Positions 1 through 7,605 of a DNA stretch of 64,000 nt are shown here, in pieces; position 1 is the stretch's first letter, and the number at the start of each line of letters is the position of its first letter. Location: positions 62,001 to 126,000 of the forward strand of contig NZ_CAJHBU010000006.1 in NCBI RefSeq assembly GCF_904846715.1, written 5' to 3'. The position numbers were made by a program, and so were the translations under genes. Below the pieces are notes generated by a model. That model saw only the letters and a list, made by a program, of their open reading frames with translations, was not told the origin of the DNA and did no database searches. The stretch comes from Psychrobacter vallis (GTDB lineage: Bacteria; Pseudomonadota; Gammaproteobacteria; Pseudomonadales; Moraxellaceae).

Positions 1-562
1 GGAATAACAACCAACACCAAATATCAGGAGCACCTTGTACAGCCACATAAGCCATCGGTATCGCCCAACCAAACGCTGCTGCTAAAAACACTTGTGGCAA
101 ATGGGTGTAGCGTTTCATAAAGGGATAAATAAAGGCCAATATCACCGCACCAAACGACCAATAAAACACTTCAATAGGCAAAAAAAACAACAGACTCACG
201 CTGCATAATACCAGCACCAAAAAAGCGGCGATGGCTTCTTGAGCAGATAAGCGCCCATCAGCCAATGGTCGACCTTTGGTACGAGTCACATGACCATCTA
301 CTTTACGATCGGCAAAATCATTAATCGCACAGCCTGCTGCCCGCATAAACACCGCACCTAGCGCAAATAAGACAAATATTTTAAGACTTGGCAGACCTGC
401 CGTCATTCCTTGTTGCTGCACCTGACCCATTGCCGCCAGCATCACGCCCCAGAGAGTCGGCCAAAGTAGCAACTCAATACCGACAGGCTTATCAAAACGG
501 GTCAGCTGCATATAGGCGTAGAGTTTTTCTTTAAGCGTTAAGGGTGCACGGGTTTGTATCAT
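1..562 (-). CDS. ubiA: 4-hydroxybenzoate polyprenyltransferase UbiA (C-terminal part beyond window)
   Basis: Integral membrane prenyltransferase that attaches the polyprenyl tail to 4-hydroxybenzoate in ubiquinone synthesis. About 187 N-terminal residues are visible, and the reading frame runs off the left edge. The family's first aspartate-rich motif, which binds Mg2+-prenyl diphosphate, is seen as NDFADRKVD at residues 81-89, followed by the conserved [11 protein letters not shown] stretch. Hydrophobic membrane segments surround it. The ATG at 562 begins MIQTRAPL, and 13 bp separate it from the small membrane gene upstream, so the two are probably cotranscribed. The second aspartate motif lies outside the window. 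Identification is firm; completeness cannot be judged. Confidence 0.93.
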   Translation of the reverse strand, partial: MIQTRAPLTLKEKLYAYMQLTRFDKPVGIELLLWPTLWGVMLAAMGQVQQQGMTAGLPSLKIFVLFALGAVFMRAAGCAINDFADRKVDGHVTRTKGRPLADGRLSAQEAIAAFLVLVLCSVSLLFFLPIEVFYWSFGAVILAFIYPFMKRYTHLPQVFLAAAFGWAIPMAYVAVQGAPDIWCWLLF

Positions 563-575
563 AAGGCGATGGTCT

Positions 576-815
576 CTATATTTGCTGCCATAATCGATTT
601 GCTTCAATCAGCGATATCTCAGGATATTGTTTGCGCAACGCTTTAATGGCGGCAACTTTCTCTTTTTTTGATGCTTGCTGACGCAAAAATGCCAATTGCT
701 CTTGCGGATTGCTCAGCTCTTTTAGACGCGATTCTAGCCGAAGAATGCGCGTACGCAGCATAATATTTATCAATAATAAAATAGCACCCATGACCCAAAT
801 GATTAGCGCTGACAT
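576..815 (-). CDS. Small membrane-anchored protein of unknown function (79 aa)
   Basis: Residues 1-20 form one hydrophobic helix ([17 protein letters not shown]). A charged, probably helical or coiled-coil cytoplasmic tail follows, rich in Leu, Lys, Arg and Glu. The layout is like small bitopic inner-membrane proteins that interact with larger partners, but I recognise no family. It sits between rsmJ (57 bp upstream) and ubiA (13 bp downstream) on the same strand, so it is probably cotranscribed with ubiA. That context does not establish a role in quinone synthesis. Coding is likely because of this tight placement and the protein-like composition. Confidence 0.7.
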   Translation of the reverse strand: MSALIIWVMGAILLLINIMLRTRILRLESRLKELSNPQEQLAFLRQQASKKEKVAAIKALRKQYPEISLIEANRLWQQI

Positions 816-872
816 TCCTTGCTCCTAAATTCGTCCATTTTAAGCTTATCCATTAAGCACATTCTGGTTTTA

Positions 873-1775
873 CTATCTAGTAAAATAACCATCAAAACGT
901 ACTGCTTCGTTATGCCAGCATTCACTTGCTGCTTGATTGGCAAGTAAGGGCGCAAGTTGTGGACGCTTGACGATGACTCGACCAGAATATTGACTGACGG
1001 CAGACAGTGCGCTTTGCAGCAACTGCCGCTCCTCGTCTGATGTTGGTGGGCGTGCCAACTGGTGCAATGCTTGCATGTGCTTGCCGACTTTCGCACCTTT
1101 ACCCGTTTTTTGGTCTTGATAGCTGTCTTCTGGGAACATAGGATCCAGATACACCACATCGACAGATTTATCAGCATTAGCTAACGAGTGGCTGCTCATA
1201 CTTTTAAAATAACTGATGGCATCGGTATTGATAATTTGTAAACGTGCCATCAGTTTTTGCCAATTAGGCAACGCCGTCATACGCTGCTGCTCTGCTAGCA
1301 ATAGCAATGCCATCAATGGCTGCTGCTCTAGCATCACTACTTGCGCACCCGTACTGGCCAATATCAAACTGTCATGCCCAAACCCTGCCGTTGCATCAAT
1401 GGCTTTACTCTCTGATGTCATTTTTGCCGCTTGTAATAATAACTCAGATTTGCGACCAGCACTCACCACCCGCCGTTGTAGTTTGTCCCACTCGGGCGCA
1501 ACGCTCAGCCCATCACTGAGCCATGACAGCGTGTCTTTATCGTCCAACAACAATATAGGTTGAGTGGCTTTCTGATCTAATTGCTGACTCAGTTGTTGAC
1601 GACGTTTTTGCGTGAGTTTATCGCTGAATAGCTCAATATGCAAAACGATAGGCAATTTGTGTGCAACGATCAGTGACTGCAAACGCGCAATCTGCATTTG
1701 CTGAGAGTCTCTAACATAAAACAACTGACAGTGCATAAAAGCGCTTGATGCTTGTTGTAAGCTGTTCATAGACAT
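873..1775 (-). CDS. rsmJ: 16S rRNA (guanine1516-N2)-methyltransferase RsmJ
   Basis: SAM-dependent methyltransferase of the RsmJ (YhiQ) family, which modifies G1516 of 16S rRNA in the 30S subunit. The protein is about 300 aa. It shows a SAM-binding motif I region (AIDATAGFGHDSLILA), an acidic residue ending strand 2 (VVMLEQ), and the diagnostic YLDPMFPE catalytic motif followed by a lysine-rich GKGAKVGKHMQ segment. The frame is open further upstream to 1808, but I prefer the ATG at 1775 (MSMNSLQQ) with a weak AAAAGAA ribosome site; 1769 is also possible. The N-terminal 100 residues are less conserved. It lies 53 bp downstream of uppP on the same strand. Confidence 0.88.
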   Translation of the reverse strand: MSMNSLQQASSAFMHCQLFYVRDSQQMQIARLQSLIVAHKLPIVLHIELFSDKLTQKRRQQLSQQLDQKATQPILLLDDKDTLSWLSDGLSVAPEWDKLQRRVVSAGRKSELLLQAAKMTSESKAIDATAGFGHDSLILASTGAQVVMLEQQPLMALLLLAEQQRMTALPNWQKLMARLQIINTDAISYFKSMSSHSLANADKSVDVVYLDPMFPEDSYQDQKTGKGAKVGKHMQALHQLARPPTSDEERQLLQSALSAVSQYSGRVIVKRPQLAPLLANQAASECWHNEAVRFDGYFTR

Positions 1776-1828
1776 AATTCTTTTATTTAGGATCAACTGT
1801 AGACACACTTATAAAGTACTGTGAGTGT

Positions 1829-2671
1829 TTAGCCCGCCATTTGATAACCAAAGCCCCAAGCCGCGACCAACACGATGATACCAGTAATAATGCGCAACCA
1901 AGCAAAAATAGTGAAATCACGGCGACTCACCCATGCGACAAGCAAGCGAATACAAAGTAGCGCCACCACAAACGAGACTATGGTACCGATACCTAGTACC
2001 AACCAATCCTCACTAGTGGTCAATACATCACCATGTTTGAGCAAATCTAACAGTGCCGCTCCTACAATAACAGGAATACCTAAAAAGAAAGAAAACTCCG
2101 CTGAAGCCTTACGCGAAACTCCAAGCCATAGTGCGCCAATAATAGTAGCACCTGAACGCGAAGTACCTGGTATCAATGCCAGACACTGCAACAAACCAAT
2201 CATCAGTGCCGTTTTTAGGGTCACATCTTCTGCTTCTTGCGCAATAATGGCCTTAGGACGACTCTCAACATAAAATATCAGCAAACCACCAATAATCAGC
2301 ATGATGGCAACGACGATGGGATTAAACAAATAGGTCTTGATCTCATCAGCGAAGGTGAATCCAACGATCATCACCGGAATGGTGGCGACAATTAAGCTAA
2401 GCCCAAGCTGTCTTGGATTCGCCATACTGTCTGACTTGCCAGTCAGTAAGCCCATTAATGCTTGCCACAGTCTGTCCCAATAGTCATAAATCACTGCCAA
2501 AATAGCGCCAAGCTGCACCACTACGACAAACAAATCCACTTTTTCTTTAGTCCAAAAGCCCATCAAATCGGCTGATAGAATCAAATAGCCGGTACTGGAT
2601 ATGGGTAAAAACTCAGTGATACCTTCAACGATACCCATGATGACAGCTTGAATTAATAAAATAATATCCAC
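1829..2671 (-). CDS. uppP: Undecaprenyl-diphosphatase UppP/BacA
   Basis: Inner-membrane phosphatase that recycles undecaprenyl pyrophosphate to the monophosphate carrier used for peptidoglycan and other envelope polymers; it gives bacitracin tolerance when abundant. Both family motifs are visible: EGITEFLPISSTGYL at residues 16-30 and PGTSRSGAT at 168-176. About eight hydrophobic segments span 280 aa, the usual length. No ATG starts the frame. A GTG at 2671 is preceded by AGGA with an 8-base spacer and gives the typical N-terminus (M)DIILLIQA, so I prefer it to the GTG at 2689. It lies between tsaB and rsmJ, all on the minus strand. Confidence 0.93.
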   Translation of the reverse strand: MDIILLIQAVIMGIVEGITEFLPISSTGYLILSADLMGFWTKEKVDLFVVVVQLGAILAVIYDYWDRLWQALMGLLTGKSDSMANPRQLGLSLIVATIPVMIVGFTFADEIKTYLFNPIVVAIMLIIGGLLIFYVESRPKAIIAQEAEDVTLKTALMIGLLQCLALIPGTSRSGATIIGALWLGVSRKASAEFSFFLGIPVIVGAALLDLLKHGDVLTTSEDWLVLGIGTIVSFVVALLCIRLLVAWVSRRDFTIFAWLRIITGIIVLVAAWGFGYQMAG

Positions 2672-2776
2672 AATGACTTTCCTAGACACAGACCTACTGG
2701 TTGCGTAACATGATTTTTAGTATGTTTTTATATTTTTAAAGAGCGTTTTTATGTTTTTAGCGCACACTGACATTGA

Positions 2777-3478
2777 TTATGCTTTACCTTGCTCTTTGAG
2801 CGTTTTCCATGCCTGATTGCGTAGATATTTTGGTAACGCATTCGCCGCATCGGTGCCGCCAAATGCTGTAAATTGGGCAATACCAAGCTGCCCTATCACT
2901 ACCGCATCCGGCCAGACATCCTCATGACAGTCTTGCTCATTTTGTCTCGTTAATAATACAGAGCCATTACCAACGATAGGTAGATTGAGCGCAGTTTGGC
3001 TGTCATAGTCTAGCAACTGCTCCGTACTATCGCCATCACCAACCAATACTGGATGCATGACAACATAGTCTGTTTGACTGTCATCTGCTATTGCATATTG
3101 ACCAAAATAAACCTGCTGCATCCGCGCATCAAGGGCGCTATATACCTGCGTCAAACCATATTGCTGATACGCACGCTGAGCAATCGCTTGCAGGCTTGAG
3201 ACACCCACACAAGGAATATCATGTGCCACAGATAATGCTTGTACCACGGCTGTGTTAATCCGTATTCCGCTAAAGGCACCAGGGCCTCGATTAAATATCA
3301 GCGCTTGTATATCAGCAAGCTTCAGCTGGCTCTCTTTTAAAGCTGCGTCTATCATTGGTAAAATCTGCTGGGTTTGCTGACGTTTGCCCGTCTCAGTCTG
3401 GCTTGAGATGACGTTGCCGCTGCTATCTAAGATCGCAATCGAGCACTGATCAAACACGGTATCCATCGCTAAAAACAT
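2777..3478 (-). CDS. tsaB: tRNA threonylcarbamoyladenosine synthesis protein TsaB
   Basis: TsaB is the scaffold partner of TsaD in the t6A37 tRNA modification complex with TsaE and TsaC. The protein has 233 aa, normal for the family. The N-terminal ASKHA-like fold is seen as MFLAMDTVFDQCSIAIL, and the conserved NRGPGAFSGIRI signature is at residues 63-74. TsaB lacks the metal-binding histidines of TsaD, and none are seen here, which separates it from the paralogue. It is followed by uppP 105 bp downstream, and ffh lies upstream behind a terminator, so transcription probably starts in the 3482-3645 interval. Confidence 0.92.
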   Translation of the reverse strand: MFLAMDTVFDQCSIAILDSSGNVISSQTETGKRQQTQQILPMIDAALKESQLKLADIQALIFNRGPGAFSGIRINTAVVQALSVAHDIPCVGVSSLQAIAQRAYQQYGLTQVYSALDARMQQVYFGQYAIADDSQTDYVVMHPVLVGDGDSTEQLLDYDSQTALNLPIVGNGSVLLTRQNEQDCHEDVWPDAVVIGQLGIAQFTAFGGTDAANALPKYLRNQAWKTLKEQGKA

Positions 3479-3645
3479 TATACTCTCGGCTTATACTATC
3501 GGTATAAAAAAAAGCACAGCATTATAAAAAAGCACTGGCTTAATAAATAAATCAGCGCCTATCATAGCATTTAGGGCAGTTTCTTTTTATTACTTTCTAC
3601 ATTTTTCATACTTTATCCATGAGGATTCTTCCAAATGAATCAGAC

Positions 3646-3681
3646 ATAAAAAAATCTCAAAGCTATATGAGCCTTGAGATT
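3646..3681 (-). terminator. Rho-independent terminator of ffh
   Basis: On the minus strand an AATCTCAA/TTGAGATT stem, extended inside by a short GCT/AGC pairing, is followed by a run of seven T residues. It begins about 40 bases after the ffh stop codon and separates ffh from tsaB. Confidence 0.85.
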
Positions 3682-3719
3682 TTCATTGATAAATGATGAC
3701 TAATAGAACTCGCTATTAT

Positions 3720-5270
3720 TTAAAAGCGCGTTTTAAACTTTTTTGGTGCTTGATTTTGCATGTCTTGCATTTGTCGTTGCATCTCTTCGGTGCTTGGCAT
3801 GTTGTTTGGATCAAGTCCCATTTGCTTGGCCATTTGCTCTGGATTCACGTCTTTGGTACCGCCTTGCTGACCGCCACCGCCGAATAAAGGACCACCACCG
3901 CCGCCACCAGCACTGCCACCGCCCATAAGCCCTTGCATAGACTTCATCATTTTACTGATACCTTCAGGCTTTGAGATCATTTTCATCATTTTTGCCATTT
4001 GCTTGTGCTGCTTGAGCAAACGATTGACATCTTGAATCTCACGGCCAGAACCTGCGGCGATACGGCGTTTACGGCTTGGATTGATTTTATCGGGGTTTTT
4101 ACGCTCAAACGGTGTCATTGAATTAATCAGTGCTTCCATCTCGCGTACTTTTTCTTCTGGTTTAGCATCTTCGACGGCTTTTTGCATATCAGAGCCACCC
4201 ATCCCTGGCATTTTGTCTAAAAACCCTGCCATACCTCCCATGCTCTTCATTTGCTGAAACTGAGTCAATAGATCTTCAAGGTCGAACTCGCCGCCCTTCT
4301 GCATCTTTTTCGCCATTTTTTCGGCTTTATCACGGTCGATTTTTTGTTCAACTTCTTCAACTAAACTCAGTACGTCACCCATACCAAGGATACGCTGAGC
4401 GATACGCTCCGGATGGAACAGCTCCAGCGCGTCTAACTTCTCACCGCGACCCAAGAACTTAATCGGCTTGCCTGTGATGGCGCGTACCGAGAGCGCCGCA
4501 CCGCCTCGTGCATCACCATCGGTTTTGGTCAAAATTACACCCGTTAATGGCAATGCATCATTAAAGGCTTTGGCAGTATTGGCCGCATCTTGACCCGTCA
4601 TAGCATCGACAACAAACAAAGTCTCTGACGGATTGACCGCAGCAGTAAGCGCTTTGATCTCCTCCATCATGGCGTCGTCGATAGCCAAACGACCAGCTGT
4701 ATCAATAATCAAAATATCTTGATACTGAATTTTGGCCTCTTCGATAGCACGTAGAGCGATATCAATCGGATTTTCATCCGCACTGGACTGAACAAACTTG
4801 GCATTTACTTGACCAGCGACTTGCTCAAGCTGTTTGATAGCAGCTGGGCGGTAGACGTCAGCTGATACTAGCATGACCTTTTTCTTTTGGCGCTCTTGTA
4901 AGTATTTGGCCAATTTACCAGCAGTGGTCGTTTTACCAGCACCTTGCAGACCTGCCAGCAAATATACAACAGGCGGTTTGCCCGTCATTTCAAGCTGTTG
5001 ATTGGCACTGCCCATCATTTCGGTCAACTCATCATGGACGATTTTGACAAATGCTTGTCCGGGCGCCAGCTCTTTAAGCACTTCAGCGCCTAGTGCTTGC
5101 TCTTTAACACGCTTGACAAAGTCACGAGTGACTGGCAGCGCCACGTCTGCTTCTAGTAGCGCCATGCGCACTTCACGCAAAGTGTCTTTGATATTGTCTT
5201 CGGTCAATTGTCCAGTACCCACGATATTGCGTAGGCTCGACGATAAGCGTTCTGTTAAGGTATCAAACAT
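3720..5270 (-). CDS. ffh: Signal recognition particle protein Ffh (SRP54)
   Basis: GTPase and RNA-binding subunit of the signal recognition particle, delivering ribosomes that make membrane proteins to FtsY. The order is N domain (about 1-90), G domain with P-loop GLQGAGKTTT near 107-116, VSADVYRPAAIKQLE, DTAGR and TKTDGDARGG motifs, then the methionine-rich M domain (about 325-450) that binds 4.5S RNA and signal peptides. At 516 aa it is some 60 residues longer than E. coli Ffh because of a glycine-rich tail (GGGSAGGGGGGPLFGGGGQ, then a Met/Gln-rich end). The start ATG at 5270 gives MFDTLTERLS, the standard N-terminus. It is monocistronic between a terminator and a divergent CcsA-like gene. 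Confidence 0.97.
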   Translation of the reverse strand: MFDTLTERLSSSLRNIVGTGQLTEDNIKDTLREVRMALLEADVALPVTRDFVKRVKEQALGAEVLKELAPGQAFVKIVHDELTEMMGSANQQLEMTGKPPVVYLLAGLQGAGKTTTAGKLAKYLQERQKKKVMLVSADVYRPAAIKQLEQVAGQVNAKFVQSSADENPIDIALRAIEEAKIQYQDILIIDTAGRLAIDDAMMEEIKALTAAVNPSETLFVVDAMTGQDAANTAKAFNDALPLTGVILTKTDGDARGGAALSVRAITGKPIKFLGRGEKLDALELFHPERIAQRILGMGDVLSLVEEVEQKIDRDKAEKMAKKMQKGGEFDLEDLLTQFQQMKSMGGMAGFLDKMPGMGGSDMQKAVEDAKPEEKVREMEALINSMTPFERKNPDKINPSRKRRIAAGSGREIQDVNRLLKQHKQMAKMMKMISKPEGISKMMKSMQGLMGGGSAGGGGGGPLFGGGGQQGGTKDVNPEQMAKQMGLDPNNMPSTEEMQRQMQDMQNQAPKKFKTRF

Positions 5271-5640
5271 AAATAGCTCTCAGTTAAAATAATTCTTGGT
5301 TAAACCATCTAAATGGCTTATAAATAATAGTAGAGTACGTTATAAAATATGGGGTCACGCTGCTATAAAAAACCAGCAAATTATCAATACTATAGCATTA
5401 AGATGATGCAAAAATAATAATCGTTTTGCAAAGGTTTGGCTATGAGCGCTATCATTGATACCTATTCGGCTTGGTTCAGGTTGACTGAGCCAAGCATTTG
5501 TAAGGAATAAGCAAGATGGTGCTCAATTGGTGACCATTTTATGATAAATTGGACAATTATTCTAATCATTCCGATAATACCACTTTGGCATTGCATTGAG
5601 CGGTCATGATGCGCTCAATATGAGATGAGGCTTTATATCT
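5271..5640. other. Divergent promoter gap between ffh and the CcsA-like gene
   Basis: This 370-bp gap has no supportable ORF. It must hold the ffh promoter (minus) and the promoter of the CcsA-like gene (plus). A hairpin of two 11-base arms (GCTTGGTTCAG/CTGAGCCAAGC) lies at 5469-5495 with no T-run on either side, so it is not an obvious terminator. A sigma-70-like pair TTGGAC (5549-5554) and GATAAT (5573-5578), with an 18-base spacer, fits the plus-strand gene. Confidence 0.6.
5549..5578 (+). promoter_or_regulatory. Candidate sigma-70 promoter for the CcsA-like gene
   Basis: TTGGAC (4 of 6 to TTGACA) and GATAAT (5 of 6 to TATAAT) are separated by 18 bases, about 60 bases before the GTG start at 5641. 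Assigned by eye only. Confidence 0.4.
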
Positions 5641-6432
5641 GTGCACTTTGCATTCTTACTTGCTAGCCTAGCTTATATCTTAGTCAGCGTTTATATTGGT
5701 TGGGCGCTGATTCGAGACAAACCCATCCATAAAGGCGTCAGTTTAGGGTTATTAGTGGTCGGTATGCTCGCGCATGCATTGCTGCTATACCCTTATGTAG
5801 TGACTCTTTATGGTCTGAATTTCAACCTGTTTAACGTGATTAGCCTAATCAGTTTGTTTTTCTTATTCTTTTATGTCTTATTTTGTCTATATCGTCCTAT
5901 CCTTAGCCTTGGTATTTTAGCCGCGCCAACCGCGCTATTCGGTATTACCATTGGTTATGTGGGCCGCGCCCCTTATCAACCAATTACCGATATCAGTATC
6001 GGGCTTGAGTCCCATATATTACTCTCTCTTGCCGCTTATTGTGTGCTGCTGATGGCGACGGTGCAAGCGCTCTTTTTACGACTGCAAATCCGTGAGCTTA
6101 AGCATCATACGATTCATCGATTTTGGGTCACTAAGCTGCCGTCACTGCAAAGTATGGAAAGCTTACTATTCGATATGCTATTGGTAGGCTTTGTATTGCT
6201 CAGTATCGCGCTGGGCATTGGTTTTGTCTATGTAGAGGATTTGATGGCTCAGCATATCGTACACAAAACGGTCTTTAGTCTGCTGTCATGGTTGTTGTTT
6301 GGCACGCTACTGTTTGGTAATTGGCGCGCAGGCTGGCGTGGCAAACGTGCTGCCAACATCACTATTTATGCCTTTATATTACTGGCCATTGGCTTTGTCG
6401 GCAGCAAGTTTGTGTTAGAGATGCTGATATAA
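5641..6432 (+). CDS. CcsA/YpjD-family cytochrome c assembly-like membrane protein
   Basis: A 263-aa polytopic protein with about eight hydrophobic helices, resembling the CcsA/HemX/YpjD branch of the cytochrome c assembly family. It shows several family features: an early TM pair, a conserved histidine in GMLAHALLLY near residue 45, SHILLSLAAYCVL near 130 with a potential haem-ligand histidine, and a late HKTVFSLLSWLLFG segment near 220. I do not see the tryptophan-rich haem-handling WWD motif of true CcsA, so a YpjD-like auxiliary role is more likely than the core synthase. The start is GTG at 5641, giving (M)HFAFLLASLAYILV. It is divergent from ffh, an arrangement that I recall as common for ypjD. 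Confidence 0.8.
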   Translation: MHFAFLLASLAYILVSVYIGWALIRDKPIHKGVSLGLLVVGMLAHALLLYPYVVTLYGLNFNLFNVISLISLFFLFFYVLFCLYRPILSLGILAAPTALFGITIGYVGRAPYQPITDISIGLESHILLSLAAYCVLLMATVQALFLRLQIRELKHHTIHRFWVTKLPSLQSMESLLFDMLLVGFVLLSIALGIGFVYVEDLMAQHIVHKTVFSLLSWLLFGTLLFGNWRAGWRGKRAANITIYAFILLAIGFVGSKFVLEMLI

Positions 6433-6464
6433 ATAACGTTCAACATCTCTAACCAGTTACTGGT

Positions 6465-7397
6465 TTAATTAAACACTACTGTTTTATTGCCTGCCACAAT
6501 CACCCGATTTTGTACATGCCAATTGACGGCGCGTGCCAATACATTGCGCTCAATATCACGGCCAATAGCTCGTAATTCTGTCACACCTTGACGATGCGTC
6601 ACACGGTGGACGTCTTGCTCAATGATAGGCCCTTGATCGAGCTCAGCGGTGACATAATGTGCGGTCGCTCCGATCAGTTTGACGCCTTTTTCGTAAGCTT
6701 GGCGATAAGGGTCTGCTCCCACAAAAGCGGGCAAAAACGAATGATGAATATTAATCACTTGCATCGGCCAACGTTTCACAAAATCAGACGATAGTATCTG
6801 CATATAACGCGCTAGTACGAGCAAATCATTACCTTCCATCAATTTATGAATCTGCTCTTCTGCTTGCTCTTTATTGCCTTTGGTCACTGATATATGATGA
6901 AATTTAATCCCAAAGTTTTTCACGGCTTGACGCAAGTCAGGATGATTACTGACAACACAGGTAATCTCGCAATCAAGCAAACCGCGCTGATGTCGCCATA
7001 ACAAATCTAACAATGCATGATCGAACTTGGATACCAAAATACCCACTTTGGTCTTAATCGCATTGTTATGGAGTCGCCAATCCATATTATGGCGCTTGGC
7101 AACGGTATGCCCAAAACTGACTTCAAAATTATCAATAATCTCACTCAATCCTGCCAAGGCGAACTCTAAACGCATAAAATACTGGCCACCTTCATGGGCA
7201 GTTGAGTATTGATCAAGTGTAATGATATTCGCGCCATAGCGATGAATAAACTCGGAAACCGCCTGAACGATGCCCGCCTGATCTTTGCATTTAATCAAAA
7301 GCGTTGCGGTCTCAATAGCGTCCGTAGCTGGTGCGTTCAGAGAGATTGTGTTTGAGTTTATATTCGATGATAAAGCAGCTTTTGTATTATCTGACAT
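6465..7397 (-). CDS. purU: Formyltetrahydrofolate deformylase PurU
   Basis: Hydrolyses 10-formyl-THF to formate and THF, balancing one-carbon pools and feeding PurT-type purine synthesis. An N-terminal ACT domain (about residues 25-110; TATLLIKCKDQAGIVQAVSE) precedes a formyltransferase-type catalytic domain. The latter shows KVGILVSKFDHALLDLL, the catalytic INIHHSFLPAF with its Asn and His, and GPIIEQDVHRV with the catalytic Asp. The frame stays open upstream to 7454, but the ATG at 7397 (MSDNTKAALSS) gives 310 aa; even so the N-terminus is about 20 residues longer than usual and low-complexity. It ends 32 bp from the convergent CcsA-like gene. Confidence 0.94.
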   Translation of the reverse strand: MSDNTKAALSSNINSNTISLNAPATDAIETATLLIKCKDQAGIVQAVSEFIHRYGANIITLDQYSTAHEGGQYFMRLEFALAGLSEIIDNFEVSFGHTVAKRHNMDWRLHNNAIKTKVGILVSKFDHALLDLLWRHQRGLLDCEITCVVSNHPDLRQAVKNFGIKFHHISVTKGNKEQAEEQIHKLMEGNDLLVLARYMQILSSDFVKRWPMQVINIHHSFLPAFVGADPYRQAYEKGVKLIGATAHYVTAELDQGPIIEQDVHRVTHRQGVTELRAIGRDIERNVLARAVNWHVQNRVIVAGNKTVVFN

Positions 7398-7553
7398 AGT
7401 ACGCCCAATTAAAAAATTAAAATGATCACTATATTGAAATGCTATCAACATCATAGGAAACCGACTATTTTAATCTTTTTTGCTATGTTTTGCTGACAGA
7501 GTTGGTTGTTTTTGGTTATTGAGGTTGCTTTGATTATTTGAAGGGGTAATACG

Positions 7554-7582
7554 AAAACCCCCAACATAGGGTTGGGGGTTTT
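7554..7582 (-). terminator. Rho-independent terminator of the Ig-repeat lipoprotein gene
   Basis: A perfect 12-bp stem (AAAACCCCCAAC/GTTGGGGGTTTT) with a 5-base loop lies 23 bases after the lipoprotein stop codon. T residues on both sides could make it bidirectional, but only the minus-strand gene needs it. Confidence 0.85.
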
Positions 7583-7605
7583 GTAACTGTTAATTATATT
7601 GAGAA

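Noticed and set aside
803..1177. 124-codon ORF overlapping rsmJ on the minus strand
   Set aside because: rsmJ's frame has the DPMFP and SAM motifs throughout this stretch; the alternative frame is a by-product.
3693..3928. Plus-strand ORFs opposite the 3' end of ffh
   Set aside because: Antisense to the conserved Ffh M domain and the ffh terminator; no ribosome site or family.
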